Shown here in pieces: positions 40,049 through 49,346 of a stretch of DNA of 64,000 nt; positions within the stretch are counted from its first letter, which is position 1; every line of letters starts with the position of its first letter. Below the pieces are notes generated by a model. It made no database searches. It saw nothing but the letters and a program-made list of their open reading frames with translations, and had not been told where the DNA came from. Made by a program: the position numbers and the translations under genes. This stretch comes from SZAS-7 sp964514655 (GTDB lineage Bacteria > Chlamydiota > Chlamydiia > Chlamydiales > FEN-1388), in the NCBI GenBank assembly GCA_964514655.1, contig CAZEQY010000007.1, forward strand, positions 1 through 64,000, written 5' to 3'.

Positions 40049-41564
40049 GCTGTATCCCTTCGCCTATCTGCAAATCGCGCTTTGCCTTTTTGCCTACTAT
40101 CTCATCGATATATCGCGGATGAACGCCGCCCTTTTGCTTGCCGGGGCGAAGAATTGCAATATTTGTATCCTCTACAAAAAGATCGCCCTTTTTTATCTTC
40201 TCTATTGCCTGCACGCCGCGCCTTGCAAAGTGAAATAGCTCCATCTCTTCTGGCACTATTTGCTTAACCTCCTTGCCGCGCATCTGCTCTGCAAGGCGTA
40301 CTGCCGCACACATTGCCTTAAGCTCTTCTGGATCTACAGCAAAAGAGTGATCAGGCCCGGGAAGGCGCTTATCAAGGGTAAAGTGTTTTTCAATAGCGCA
40401 TGCACCGAGCACAACAGCACCAACTGGGGCCACAATAGGGTCTGGACTATGATCAGAAAGACCAACAGGCAGCTGAAAGCAACTTCTCATCCATGGAATC
40501 ATCCGCAGGTTCATACCGGAGGCAGCTGCAGGATACTGTGCGCAGCAATGTAAGAGGCTAAGATCTACACCACCTTGAGCTTTATAGTAGGATGTTGCCC
40601 ATTCAATATCTTCGATGCTAGAAACGCCTGTAGATAGATAAAGCGGCTTTTTGCTCTTTGCAGCAAGCTCTAAAAGCCGTACATGGCCAATTTCGTATGA
40701 GCCAATTTTATGGCGCTTAACATAGGGATCTACAGCTTCAAAATCGCGCTTAGAAAATGCTGTCGCCATAAATTCTATGCCTACATCGCTACACATCTTG
40801 GCAATTTCTGGGATCATATCGTAGGGCATACTTAGGTCTTCGAATATCTCTTTAACACTTTCTTCAATGCCCATCTTGCCCATATAGTCAGCACTTCCGG
40901 CGTTTGGCACATAGACGGTATCTGCACGGTAGACCTGAAATTTAATAGCGTCGCATCCCGCCTCTTTTGCGGCCTGTATAAGGTTGTAGGACATCTTTAA
41001 ATCGCGCATCCTATTTCCCATGCGCCAGTTGGATCCAGCCTCTGCAATGACAAAAACACCCTTAAATGGCGCTACAGGCACTAATGCTATGCGATATACT
41101 CCTAAATTTGTTTGGCCTTTTTTTATATTTTTTAGAAAACTAAACCCTGCTTTTTCAAAGAGGTGTATGGATGTAGCATTTGCAGGCTTTATCTCAGCAT
41201 AGAGCTCTTCGTAGCCTTGTTGCTTTGCAAAAAAAAGCACTTCCTTAAGAATCTGAGATCCAACACCTTTTGCACGGTGTTCTTGAGCCACTACTATTGA
41301 GATACATGCTGCTTTAGTGTCTACATCTTCGACCGGACTAAAGCCTATAAATGCTACAGGCGTACCATCGACTCGGGCAAAGAGGCTTGGTAGATCCTTC
41401 AAAAGAAAGTAAGAGCGCAAAAAATAGTTCCAAAACTCATCTTCTGTCTGAACATGCGTGCGAATAGACATTGCCCTTGCTTCAGGGTCTGAGCGCCATG
41501 AGAGCAAAAGCTTTGCATGCTCTTTCGTTTGTAAAACACATTCTAGTGAAATTTCCATGCTCAT
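40032..41564 (-). CDS. GNAT acetyltransferase fused to NeuB/PseI-type nonulosonic acid synthase
   Basis: 510 residues, a two-enzyme fusion. Residues about 1-160 form a GNAT N-acetyltransferase (acetyl-CoA loop QEHRAKGVGSQILKEV; PANATSIHLFEKAGF), as in PseH. Residues about 168-430 are the NeuB/PseI synthase barrel (VFVIAEAGSNW; GCDAIKFQ; EFMATAFSKRDFEAVD; GLSDHSPDPI; EKHFTLDK), which condenses phosphoenolpyruvate with a six-carbon amino sugar. Residues about 440-510 are the SAF antifreeze-like lid. In the pseudaminic/legionaminic pathways the acetyltransferase step comes just before the synthase, so the fusion joins successive steps. The start overlaps the cytidylyltransferase stop by 4 nt. 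Confidence 0.87.
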   Translation of the reverse strand: MSMEISLECVLQTKEHAKLLLSWRSDPEARAMSIRTHVQTEDEFWNYFLRSYFLLKDLPSLFARVDGTPVAFIGFSPVEDVDTKAACISIVVAQEHRAKGVGSQILKEVLFFAKQQGYEELYAEIKPANATSIHLFEKAGFSFLKNIKKGQTNLGVYRIALVPVAPFKGVFVIAEAGSNWRMGNRMRDLKMSYNLIQAAKEAGCDAIKFQVYRADTVYVPNAGSADYMGKMGIEESVKEIFEDLSMPYDMIPEIAKMCSDVGIEFMATAFSKRDFEAVDPYVKRHKIGSYEIGHVRLLELAAKSKKPLYLSTGVSSIEDIEWATSYYKAQGGVDLSLLHCCAQYPAAASGMNLRMIPWMRSCFQLPVGLSDHSPDPIVAPVGAVVLGACAIEKHFTLDKRLPGPDHSFAVDPEELKAMCAAVRLAEQMRGKEVKQIVPEEMELFHFARRGVQAIEKIKKGDLFVEDTNIAILRPGKQKGGVHPRYIDEIVGKKAKRDLQIGEGIQHEDWQ

Positions 41565-42343
41565 ACTCTCTTTTGTACAATATGTGCGTTAAGTTTTAGT
41601 AAATCTGGGTGCTCTTGCAAAAAAGCAATGGTATCATGAAGAGTAAATTCCGGATTTTTGGGATAGAGGACGTTGATAATGTGTTCTATCAACCTAAAAT
41701 CTTCGATCGTATCTACCGTTAGCCTATATGATGATTGATCAATTTTTTGCTGCAGATTTGAAAGCCTAAATAGCTCTGGATGCTGCCAGATATAGGGGGT
41801 GACATGTTCTTTTTCGCTTTCGGTCTTTGCTTCAAAAAAGGCCTTCTTTAGGCTCTCTACTCGTATAATCTCAAAGTCCATCCCGAGAGGAAATGTTCTG
41901 TCGTGACAGATAGAAAGATAGTCCAGAGAGTCATAGTGCTGAAAAAAGCACTGAAGCCCTTTTTCAATAAGGTCAGGGTCTATTATGGGACAGTCTGAGG
42001 TTACGCGTACCACTACCTCAAGCCCAAAGGCGCTAGCTGCTGCAACGTAGCGGCTGAGAACATCCTCCTCACTACCCCTCATACAGTGCACGCCCTCGTG
42101 GTTGCAGTAGTCAACAATAGCCTGATCATTTGGGTTTATAGTGGTAGCAACGACAATGCCCTCCACGCTCGATACGCGCCTTAGGCGCTCTAGCTGGTAG
42201 GATAGGAGAGGTTTACTATGTATAGTTTTGAATATTTTGCCAGGAAGGCGTGTAGAGCCCAGGCGCGCCTGCACTACGATCATACAGGGATAAAAGCCCG
42301 AGCTTGTGGAGGTATAAGTATCTTCAGCAAAAAAGTATCGCAT
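41561..42343 (-). CDS. SpsF/NeuA-type CMP-nonulosonate cytidylyltransferase
   Basis: 260 residues. The nucleotidyltransferase start MIVVQARLGSTRLPGK contains the CTP-binding ARLGSTRLPGK, followed by RVTSDCPIIDPDLI and RLTVDTIEDF typical of SpsF-like enzymes. It should activate the NeuB product as a CMP-sugar. The start shown (42343) adds 20 residues of poor conservation before MIVVQ; an ATG at 42283 would give the normal family start. First gene of the three-gene cassette. No glycosyltransferase or upstream sugar-nucleotide enzymes lie in this window. Confidence 0.85.
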   Translation of the reverse strand: MRYFFAEDTYTSTSSGFYPCMIVVQARLGSTRLPGKIFKTIHSKPLLSYQLERLRRVSSVEGIVVATTINPNDQAIVDYCNHEGVHCMRGSEEDVLSRYVAAASAFGLEVVVRVTSDCPIIDPDLIEKGLQCFFQHYDSLDYLSICHDRTFPLGMDFEIIRVESLKKAFFEAKTESEKEHVTPYIWQHPELFRLSNLQQKIDQSSYRLTVDTIEDFRLIEHIINVLYPKNPEFTLHDTIAFLQEHPDLLKLNAHIVQKRV

Positions 42344-42374
42344 ATTGAGGTGACAATACTATTTCGCTCTAATT

Positions 42375-42506
42375 TTATGCTGCCTTTTTCTTGATACCCT
42401 TCATTTCACGTAGCATAGCTCGGCGTCTTCCTTCAGCTGTTTGCACTCTTTTAGGCTCTAGTTTTTCGACTTTTTTAGATTTAGATTCAATTAGTTTAGT
42501 TTTCAT
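42375..42506 (-). CDS. 43-residue basic ORF
   Basis: A short reading frame with AAGGAT as ribosome site 5 nt before the ATG. Composition is strongly basic: about a third of residues are Lys or Arg, e.g. KSKKVEKLEPKR and GRRRAMLREMK, ending in KKKAA. It could bind nucleic acid or be a cleaved leader. It lies where C. trachomatis has hctB (histone-like protein Hc2) in the corresponding gap between holA and pepA, but lacks the Hc2 repeat composition. Confidence 0.5.
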   Translation of the reverse strand: MKTKLIESKSKKVEKLEPKRVQTAEGRRRAMLREMKGIKKKAA

Positions 42507-42583
42507 ATTAAATCCTTATTTATATACAATTGCATGATACATATTTATTAATAAAAAGTAAATAAAATTCTGACTTATACATT

Positions 42584-42612
42584 TTGAGAAAAAAGGCAAA
42601 ATCGGGTAGAAT
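42584..42612 (+). promoter_or_regulatory. Promoter of the second USP-like gene
   Basis: TTGAGA (42584-42589), 17-nt spacer, TAGAAT (42607-42612). The ATG at 42641 follows after a leader of about 22 nt. Confidence 0.5.
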
Positions 42613-42640
42613 TTGCTCTATTATCTAGCATGGTGAAGCA

Positions 42641-44002
42641 ATGAGTACTTTGACTAAGGTTGATGGTTTGCTACAGTCGTGGGACCAGGCTCTTGGCACG
42701 CCTGGAGCACCTGCAATACCCGCAGTATTTGCCAAAGTTAGGCTTGTAGCGCGCGGTGAAAATCTTGTTTTTGAACAAAAGCCCTCTAAAACCCTTCTTG
42801 AACGCATGTTTAAGAAAACACCGAAAGAAGAGTCTTTTACCAGTAACCTCAGGACTATACGTGAGCTATTTTCTTCTATAAAAGATCCCACTCGAGAAGA
42901 AAGAGATAAACTAATTGCTTTAGAAATGCTGCTTAATGGCATGGGCCGCTATGTATTTGCAAGAAAGAGTGAAAAATCGCTCTTTGGCACACCCAAGCTG
43001 CCAGACTATCAGATACATGCATTTTGCCCCACAAATACCCTCGTTGCACCTGACACCATAACAGGAGGCCTACGTAATAGCACATACAAGCTATGCTGGC
43101 TTAACGTAACGCTCAAATATCTAGCAGGATGCACCCTCTATGACAGCATACTCACAACGCGGGAGCAAAATCCGGAGCTAGAAAAGGTGCGTGTAAGGCT
43201 CTACCATGTAATTGATGCTTTACGCAAAAACTGGGCCCAAAGCGTGATTGACTCCCTCCATCAAGAACTGATAGAAACGCTCAGCAAAAGCCCTGATTTT
43301 AAGAGATTTTTTGATATTCAAGAAGATGCAGATGAGTTTATACGTGCTCTTAGCGACCGTTTTTCTCATAAACCAACCGAATATATAGAATTTATACAGG
43401 TCTATTCAAGCGCTGATGGACTGCAAAAGACTGCCGCTTGCCCGCCCAAGCAGCACACACACAACATCCAAATTCAGCCAACTTGCGACGAAACGGCAGA
43501 TATCGCACAAGTTCTTGAACGGCCAGATGATGCAGAACAGATAACAGAGTATATTATAAACGGCAAAACTGTACAAAATGCACCTCCGCGCAACTTCACA
43601 AAAAAAACGCACTTCACACATCTACCGGAGCATCTAGAAATTACGAGGCGTCAAGATATTTTTGGCTACAACCCCCTTGAGCAGCATGGCGACTTAAAAA
43701 ACCCTAAGATTAAATTCCATGATGATGGCACAGTAACGCTCACTGAATATGAACCTGTGACTACTCAAGAATACACATTTTCAGCCCGTCCAAAAATTCG
43801 GCGCACCTACCGCGCTATCGCCGGAATAGAGCGCTGCTTGACCAAACAGATCACCTACGGTCACTTTATAGCCCACACGCGAGCAAAAGACGGCACCATC
43901 ACCACCCATAACGACACGTTAACGCAACCAAACCGCTCAGAAACCGTTTGGGAAAACTGCTACTGGCTCTACCTTGTGTGTATAAAACAAGAACACCTAT
44001 AA
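42641..44002 (+). CDS. Second USP-like cysteine protease, candidate deubiquitinase
   Basis: 453 residues. The Cys box is LRNSTYKLCWLNVTLKYLAG (Cys152, Asn146), and the His box is TYGHFIAHTRAKDG (His408, with the GHF pattern of USPs) followed by THNDTLTQ (Asn424/Asp425) as the third member. Residues about 250-370 may form the fingers/palm part and contain a Cys-Pro-Pro-Lys stretch. An N-terminal helical region of about 130 residues is extra. USP enzymes remove ubiquitin from host proteins, so a secreted effector is inferred; no signal peptide is present, which suits type III export. Its end is 3 nt from the convergent asd gene. Confidence 0.6.
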   Translation: MSTLTKVDGLLQSWDQALGTPGAPAIPAVFAKVRLVARGENLVFEQKPSKTLLERMFKKTPKEESFTSNLRTIRELFSSIKDPTREERDKLIALEMLLNGMGRYVFARKSEKSLFGTPKLPDYQIHAFCPTNTLVAPDTITGGLRNSTYKLCWLNVTLKYLAGCTLYDSILTTREQNPELEKVRVRLYHVIDALRKNWAQSVIDSLHQELIETLSKSPDFKRFFDIQEDADEFIRALSDRFSHKPTEYIEFIQVYSSADGLQKTAACPPKQHTHNIQIQPTCDETADIAQVLERPDDAEQITEYIINGKTVQNAPPRNFTKKTHFTHLPEHLEITRRQDIFGYNPLEQHGDLKNPKIKFHDDGTVTLTEYEPVTTQEYTFSARPKIRRTYRAIAGIERCLTKQITYGHFIAHTRAKDGTITTHNDTLTQPNRSETVWENCYWLYLVCIKQEHL

Positions 44003-44005
44003 CAG

Positions 44006-45133
44006 CTACCAAAAAACATGGCCGTTTTTGACAAGGAGCTCGGCTATAAGAATGGCACCGCCGCCCGCTCCTCTCACGGTGTTGTGAGAAAGCATGACAA
44101 ACTTGTAGTCAAGGACAGCATCAGGTCTCAAACGCCCCACAGAGACGGCCATGCCGTGCTCAAGGTCGCGTTGGAGTTTGGGTTGGGGTAGGTCTTCTTC
44201 TTCAAAGTAGTGAATAGCTTTTACGGGGCTTGAAGGCAGCTTTAGCTCTTCTAGAGGCGATGAAAACTCTTTAAAGGCCCGCTTAACCTGCTCTAGAGTT
44301 GCCTTTTCTTTAAGCTTTACTGACACTACTTCTAGGTGACCCTCTGTTACCGGCACGCGTGTGCAGGTAGCTGATATCTTCATTGTATAGGGCTCAATCT
44401 TGCCCATGTTGATAGTTCCAAAGATCTTTTCAGGCTCTTCATAGAGGCGATCTTCTTCTCCTGCAATGTAGGGAATCACATTATCAGAAATTGCCATGCT
44501 AGGCACACCCGGAAAGCCAGCTCCTGATAGCGACTGAAACGTCACGACGTTTATTGCTTCGATGCCAAACTCTAGCTGAAGCGGTCTTAGAGCTAGCATA
44601 AGGCCAATTACGGCACAGTTTGGCTTTGCAACGATGATTCCCTTATTTGGAAATTTCTGTTCCTTAAGTAGCTCTAGATGCTGCACGTTTACTTCTGGGA
44701 TAAGTAAAGGCACAGTAGGATCCATGCGATGGGCGCGAGCACACGAAATAACGACATAGCCTTTTTGGGCAAATTCCTTTTCAATATCACCTGCGATGCT
44801 GCCATCTAGGCACGAAAATACTATCTTGCAAGGAAGATCAGGCTTTGGAGCCATAACTTCAAGCTTTGCAATATCGTCAGGAATAGCTGTAGGCATGCGC
44901 CACTGAACAGCCTCTTTATAGCTCTTACCTTGCGATTTTTCCGATGCAGCAAGAGCTGTCACCTGAAACCAGCGGTGCTTATCTATAAGGGTAATGAGCT
45001 TTTGTCCCACGCTTCCTGTCGCACCAAGAATGCCAACAGGTACGCGACAGCGCTGATGCAGCTCAGCACTTGATAAATCTTGAATAAACTTATCGCGAGA
45101 ATCTTGTGCATTCATATCATCTTCAAGTGTCAT
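44006..45133 (-). CDS. asd: Aspartate-semialdehyde dehydrogenase, archaeal/fungal type
   Basis: 375 residues. NADP-binding GILGATGSVGQKLI (about 34-47), the active cysteine in KPNCAVIGLMLAL, SGAGFPGVPSM and TCTRVPVTEGH near the catalytic His. The SGAGFPGVPS pattern and the KPNCAV context are those of the archaeal/yeast (HOM2-type) subgroup rather than the E. coli type. It makes aspartate semialdehyde for diaminopimelate, lysine and threonine synthesis. The N-terminus has about 30 extra residues. Overlaps the pepA stop by 4 nt. Confidence 0.9.
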   Translation of the reverse strand: MTLEDDMNAQDSRDKFIQDLSSAELHQRCRVPVGILGATGSVGQKLITLIDKHRWFQVTALAASEKSQGKSYKEAVQWRMPTAIPDDIAKLEVMAPKPDLPCKIVFSCLDGSIAGDIEKEFAQKGYVVISCARAHRMDPTVPLLIPEVNVQHLELLKEQKFPNKGIIVAKPNCAVIGLMLALRPLQLEFGIEAINVVTFQSLSGAGFPGVPSMAISDNVIPYIAGEEDRLYEEPEKIFGTINMGKIEPYTMKISATCTRVPVTEGHLEVVSVKLKEKATLEQVKRAFKEFSSPLEELKLPSSPVKAIHYFEEEDLPQPKLQRDLEHGMAVSVGRLRPDAVLDYKFVMLSHNTVRGAGGGAILIAELLVKNGHVFW

Positions 45134-46602
45134 AGCCCTTTACCCATATGTTCAAAATAGTCAACCAACAGCCTCACACCTATTCCTGTGGCATGCTTTG
45201 GCCAGTAGGTTCTTGCCTCTTTTGCAAATGCTACAGGCGCAATATCAAAATGCACCCATGGCACATTTTGAACAAAGCGCTCTAAAAAGATGGCACATAC
45301 AATAGAACCACCAGCTGGCGTTGCCGCATTTTTTATGTCGGCAACATCAGATTTTAGCTGATCTTTGTATTCTTCATAAAGAGGCATTCTCCATGAACGC
45401 TCATGTGTTCGCTGTCCGGCAGCAAATAGCTCTTGGGCAAGAGAGTCACTATTTGAAAAAAGCCCCATAAGCTCATTGCCAAGTGCTATTGACATTCCGC
45501 CTGTTAATGTACCTATATCGATAATTCGCGTAGGATTTAGTCTGTCAACGGCATAGCTAAGAGCATCAGCCAGTATAAGCCTGCCTTCAGCATCTGTATT
45601 TGTGACTTCAACAGTTATTCCGGCTCTAGAGGTGTATACGTCTCCAAGCTTATAGCTCCTTGCGCCTATCGCATTTTCTGCACAAGGAATTACTGCCGTT
45701 ACATTGACAGGTAGACTTAAGGCACTTAATGCCTGAATTGTTGCAAGAACAGTGGCAGCGCCGCTCATGTCGGCACGCATGGTGATCATTCCTTCTGAGG
45801 GCTTGAGCTTGAGGCCGCCTGTGTCATATGTTATGCCCTTACCTACTAACACGGTGTGATCTGATGAATCAGGGCGCCCTGTATAAGAAACGAGGATGAA
45901 TGCAGGATCAACAACTGCTGCTCGAGATACAGCTAAGAGCAGGCCCATCTTTTCTTTTTCTATAGCAGCCTTATCTAGGACATGCGTTTTTATACGGGTA
46001 AACTCTTGGCTTAGCTCTTTGGCAACGGTAGCAATATGCGCTGGGGTTATATCATCAGCATTATCGTTTATAAGGTCGCGAGCGCGCCAAATGGCATCAA
46101 GCACCTTAAGGGTCTTTGCCGCAACCTTATCCATGAGGTGAAGATCCGGGCCTATTAGAGTTATCTCATCTAGCACTACCGGTTCTTTTTCACTTTTATG
46201 CTTATCAAATACATACCCCGCTAAAAGCAGCCCTTCAAGTAATGACTTTATAGTAGCTTCCTCTGGAATATGACAAGTCGGAATAAGAATACTGAGCGTT
46301 TTACAAGAATGTTTAAGGCATGCTTTTGCAAGGGCCCCATAGCTTCTTCGCAGGCGCTCTAGGGTGCAGCCCTCTTTTGGCCCTAAACCCACCAAAAACA
46401 CCCTCTTTTCCTCAGGAAGATCGTGCCAGAGGGTAACAATCTGCCCCTCCTTACCCGTAAAATCCCCCGCTCGCACCGGCGCTAAGGCTATATTGTGTAG
46501 CCTACCTAGAGAATCAGGCGTGTACTCGTCCGTAAAAAAGCCAATCGCAAGTGCATCAGAAGCCATGCGATTATCAATGTCTGCAATAGTATGTATACGC
46601 AT
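45130..46602 (-). CDS. pepA: Leucyl aminopeptidase (M17)
   Basis: 490 residues. The M17 motifs are present: metal-binding GKGITYDTGGLKLKP, MRADMSGAATVLAT, the signature NTDAEGRLILADAL (catalytic) and GTLTGGMSIALG. Cytosolic peptide turnover, giving free amino acids. Corresponds to CT045. First gene of a two-gene minus-strand operon with asd, divergent from the 883-residue ankyrin-like gene. Confidence 0.95.
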   Translation of the reverse strand: MRIHTIADIDNRMASDALAIGFFTDEYTPDSLGRLHNIALAPVRAGDFTGKEGQIVTLWHDLPEEKRVFLVGLGPKEGCTLERLRRSYGALAKACLKHSCKTLSILIPTCHIPEEATIKSLLEGLLLAGYVFDKHKSEKEPVVLDEITLIGPDLHLMDKVAAKTLKVLDAIWRARDLINDNADDITPAHIATVAKELSQEFTRIKTHVLDKAAIEKEKMGLLLAVSRAAVVDPAFILVSYTGRPDSSDHTVLVGKGITYDTGGLKLKPSEGMITMRADMSGAATVLATIQALSALSLPVNVTAVIPCAENAIGARSYKLGDVYTSRAGITVEVTNTDAEGRLILADALSYAVDRLNPTRIIDIGTLTGGMSIALGNELMGLFSNSDSLAQELFAAGQRTHERSWRMPLYEEYKDQLKSDVADIKNAATPAGGSIVCAIFLERFVQNVPWVHFDIAPVAFAKEARTYWPKHATGIGVRLLVDYFEHMGKGL

Positions 46603-46627
46603 AAGCCCTACTCATACTTGATTTCTC

Positions 46628-46657
46628 TTGATTTGTAAAGGCATTTTTTAGTATAAT
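46628..46657 (+). promoter_or_regulatory. Promoter of the 883-residue protein gene
   Basis: TTGATT (46628-46633), 18-nt spacer, perfect TATAAT (46652-46657). The start of transcription falls about 16 nt before ATG 46680, with GAGAGG at 46669-46674 as ribosome site. Confidence 0.55.
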
Positions 46658-46679
46658 ACACCTTTTATTGAGAGGTTTT

Positions 46680-49331
46680 ATGGCAAGTTATCATGCTTTC
46701 TTTAATAAACTAAGCGCTGTTCCTAAAAGCGAATTGAATAACTATTATCTTACACATCATAAAATTACCGGGTTTCACCTCTTTAAAAAATTCACCAAAT
46801 TCGGCGTTTTAAATAAATTTCTAGATCGAATTGTCCAGACATGCAGGCGCTGTTTGGGGTATAACTACTCGTTTGAAACCAACGTACAAAGACTCAATGC
46901 AGTAATCCGAGCAGATAGAGCTCCCAAAGTATCTGCAAAAGTATGCATTCGCTCTTTAACGCGCATTCTTATGATTGTAGATCGCGTGCTAGATAAAAAG
47001 CAGATAGGTCCACAACCCCTTCGCGACTTATGCACCGAAACTAATAAAGTCCTACTCAAGAAAGTGAGAACTAATGGCGGAGACGCTAACTCTGTTGCCG
47101 AACTACTCTCCTATTATCTAGAAGCTAATAAATTTGAAAAGGCTGAAAAACTGTTCGAGTCTGGTGTAAAACCTGCAGATTGCTGGGAAGATATATTGCC
47201 AAAACTTCCTCAGCTACTTGAAAATCCACAATCTCACCTCCATAGCTACCTCTTTACTTTTTCTGATCACAAGCTTTGTTTTGAGAAAGAAAGCGGATTC
47301 GACCAGACTGCACTTTTAGACTTACTTGACTCTCTCAATGCTTCTACAGAGGACTATAAAAACAATCCAATCGTCTTTACATACACCGTAAATAAGTGTC
47401 TGAACTTTATCGCTAGCCTAACGCTAAGTCCGGATGATGCTGAATTTTTATTAGGAAAGCTTGCCGATTTACAAACGCAAGCTCGCGACGTGCTTTATCA
47501 TGATGATCTAAAAGAAGCTATTGCATCTGCTAGGCATACCCTCTTAAACAACATTGCTAGTCTCTACGGGCAAGACCCATTTGATTTTGCAGTAAAAAAT
47601 AACTTCTTCCTTGAAGCATATGACCTACTAGAGCAGGGAATAGCCTCATCTTTTTCTCAAAAAGAAGCAAATGAGTACTTTAGCCAGCTTGTAGCAGGCA
47701 AGGAATACTCTTGTGCGTTGCTTCTTTTACCTGCTGGAGTAGATCTTGAGCAGCATAAAGCCCCACTTGCAAATCGTCTCAAACAGCTACTTCTTACCGC
47801 CATCACAAATAACTCACCCCATGTTGCCACCCTCATCGATGCAGGCCTACATGAAGGTATACAAGTCCTTGCAATGCAAACAGCTATTGAAAGAAACAAC
47901 CTACCAGCTGTCCAAAAGCTCCATGAAAAGAGTGTGTCGCTCAACTACGTTGATGACAAAATAACAAGCTACTTACATCTTGCAGCATCTAGAGGGCATT
48001 TTGAGCTTATGGAATGGCTCTCAACAAAGATGAACGTGCGCGTAAGCACCAAAAAAGGGTACACTGCCTATCATCATATAAGTGATCAAGATGAATTCAC
48101 AAAAAGGCCCCCAGTGGAACAGGCATTTTTGCTTGGCAAACAAGAGAGATTTATCACTCTTTTAAAAGCCATGAGCCCACCACAGCGCTACATTGCACTT
48201 GATGGCTTACGAAAAAAATTTCCTGCTACGCATATCGATGACCTGCTGTATACTATCAATAATGGCCACTACCAAAACAAAAAGCTCGTCCGCGTGCCGG
48301 ATCAAGAAGCTGCAGGCTTTCCAATAACCAAGCTTCTTGACCTCTTTAATCTAGTAAACTTTGTGGATCCTAATAGCCCTTACTACCTTAACCCATCAGA
48401 GTTTATTAAGACGAATGAAACTCCACAAGAAAAGCGTGGTTTGATACTCACTAGCCTTCAAGGAATGATCCACAAAATCAAAAACAATATCGCCTTCCTG
48501 GGCACCCCAGAGGCAGGCGCACCTACGTTAGACCTCTTTTATTCCCTTATCAGACGTGCGCTCTCAAACACGCTTGCGATCATTTTGCAAATGCCAGACC
48601 CTGATAAAAAGGCAGAGCTTGTAAGGCGCGTGATGACTGAATATATACATGCAAGCTTCCTTTGCGGTGGAAGGCTCTATTCAACGGCATGTAAGCAATA
48701 TGCAGCAGCACTTACCGGTAATACTGCTCAAGTATCAAGTTTAGAGGACGATCTTACTGAAAATCTAGCCGCTTATCGAGGCACGCTACTTGAAACACTT
48801 GTGCCGGATGGTGAGCATAGCGTTCATGACTACAACACGCTGATGCATAAACTTGGCACAGAGTTTGGAATACCAGGTGCAGAAATGCTCAATGACTTTA
48901 GAGAAGTCTATATGTGCAACGGGTTTAACACCGATGCAAAACGAAAAGAATTTCTAGATCTCTATACTGTAGAAAACATTCTCTATGAGTGCGTCAAGCA
49001 GCATGTCGAGCAAACGGAAGAAGCAAGAAGCAAGCTTCTTGACTGGTGCCGCGAAAACATGCCGGCAAACTGGCAAAGCGACAAATTCGATCCAATCCGT
49101 AAAGGTGCAAAAGCTTTTGTGACTTTTGAAGATCAAGTCAAATTCCTACAACAGCATGACATCGTCATGGTAAAGAATCAGACGATAGACGAAGCCATCA
49201 ACGATGAGCGAAGAGGCCTCTATTTTGCAACAGAAGTAGTGGAAGATCCCGAAGCAATGAAGATGCAGATCAAACCGCAAGCCATTGCCTACTACCTCTC
49301 AAAAATCGGCATCTTCACAAGCAAACTCTAA
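46680..49331 (+). CDS. Large helical protein with ankyrin-like repeats
   Basis: 883 residues from ATG 46680 (GAGAGG upstream). Mostly helical solenoid in character. Ankyrin-like units are clearest near residues 395-470: ALQTAIERNNLPAVQKL-type and SYLHLAASRGHFELMEWLST (canonical TxLHxAAxxGHxELVxxLL). The N-terminal 380 and C-terminal 400 residues are also helical but of no known family. Proteins of this kind in Chlamydiota are usually candidate effectors. Transcribed with the HAD-type gene 15 nt downstream. The function is unknown. Confidence 0.7.
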   Translation: MASYHAFFNKLSAVPKSELNNYYLTHHKITGFHLFKKFTKFGVLNKFLDRIVQTCRRCLGYNYSFETNVQRLNAVIRADRAPKVSAKVCIRSLTRILMIVDRVLDKKQIGPQPLRDLCTETNKVLLKKVRTNGGDANSVAELLSYYLEANKFEKAEKLFESGVKPADCWEDILPKLPQLLENPQSHLHSYLFTFSDHKLCFEKESGFDQTALLDLLDSLNASTEDYKNNPIVFTYTVNKCLNFIASLTLSPDDAEFLLGKLADLQTQARDVLYHDDLKEAIASARHTLLNNIASLYGQDPFDFAVKNNFFLEAYDLLEQGIASSFSQKEANEYFSQLVAGKEYSCALLLLPAGVDLEQHKAPLANRLKQLLLTAITNNSPHVATLIDAGLHEGIQVLAMQTAIERNNLPAVQKLHEKSVSLNYVDDKITSYLHLAASRGHFELMEWLSTKMNVRVSTKKGYTAYHHISDQDEFTKRPPVEQAFLLGKQERFITLLKAMSPPQRYIALDGLRKKFPATHIDDLLYTINNGHYQNKKLVRVPDQEAAGFPITKLLDLFNLVNFVDPNSPYYLNPSEFIKTNETPQEKRGLILTSLQGMIHKIKNNIAFLGTPEAGAPTLDLFYSLIRRALSNTLAIILQMPDPDKKAELVRRVMTEYIHASFLCGGRLYSTACKQYAAALTGNTAQVSSLEDDLTENLAAYRGTLLETLVPDGEHSVHDYNTLMHKLGTEFGIPGAEMLNDFREVYMCNGFNTDAKRKEFLDLYTVENILYECVKQHVEQTEEARSKLLDWCRENMPANWQSDKFDPIRKGAKAFVTFEDQVKFLQQHDIVMVKNQTIDEAINDERRGLYFATEVVEDPEAMKMQIKPQAIAYYLSKIGIFTSKL

Positions 49332-49346
49332 AAGTTTGAGGTTTTT

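Noticed and set aside
42375..42506. hctB (histone-like Hc2)
   Set aside because: It is in the right neighbourhood and basic, but lacks the Ala-Lys pentapeptide repeats and is far too short.
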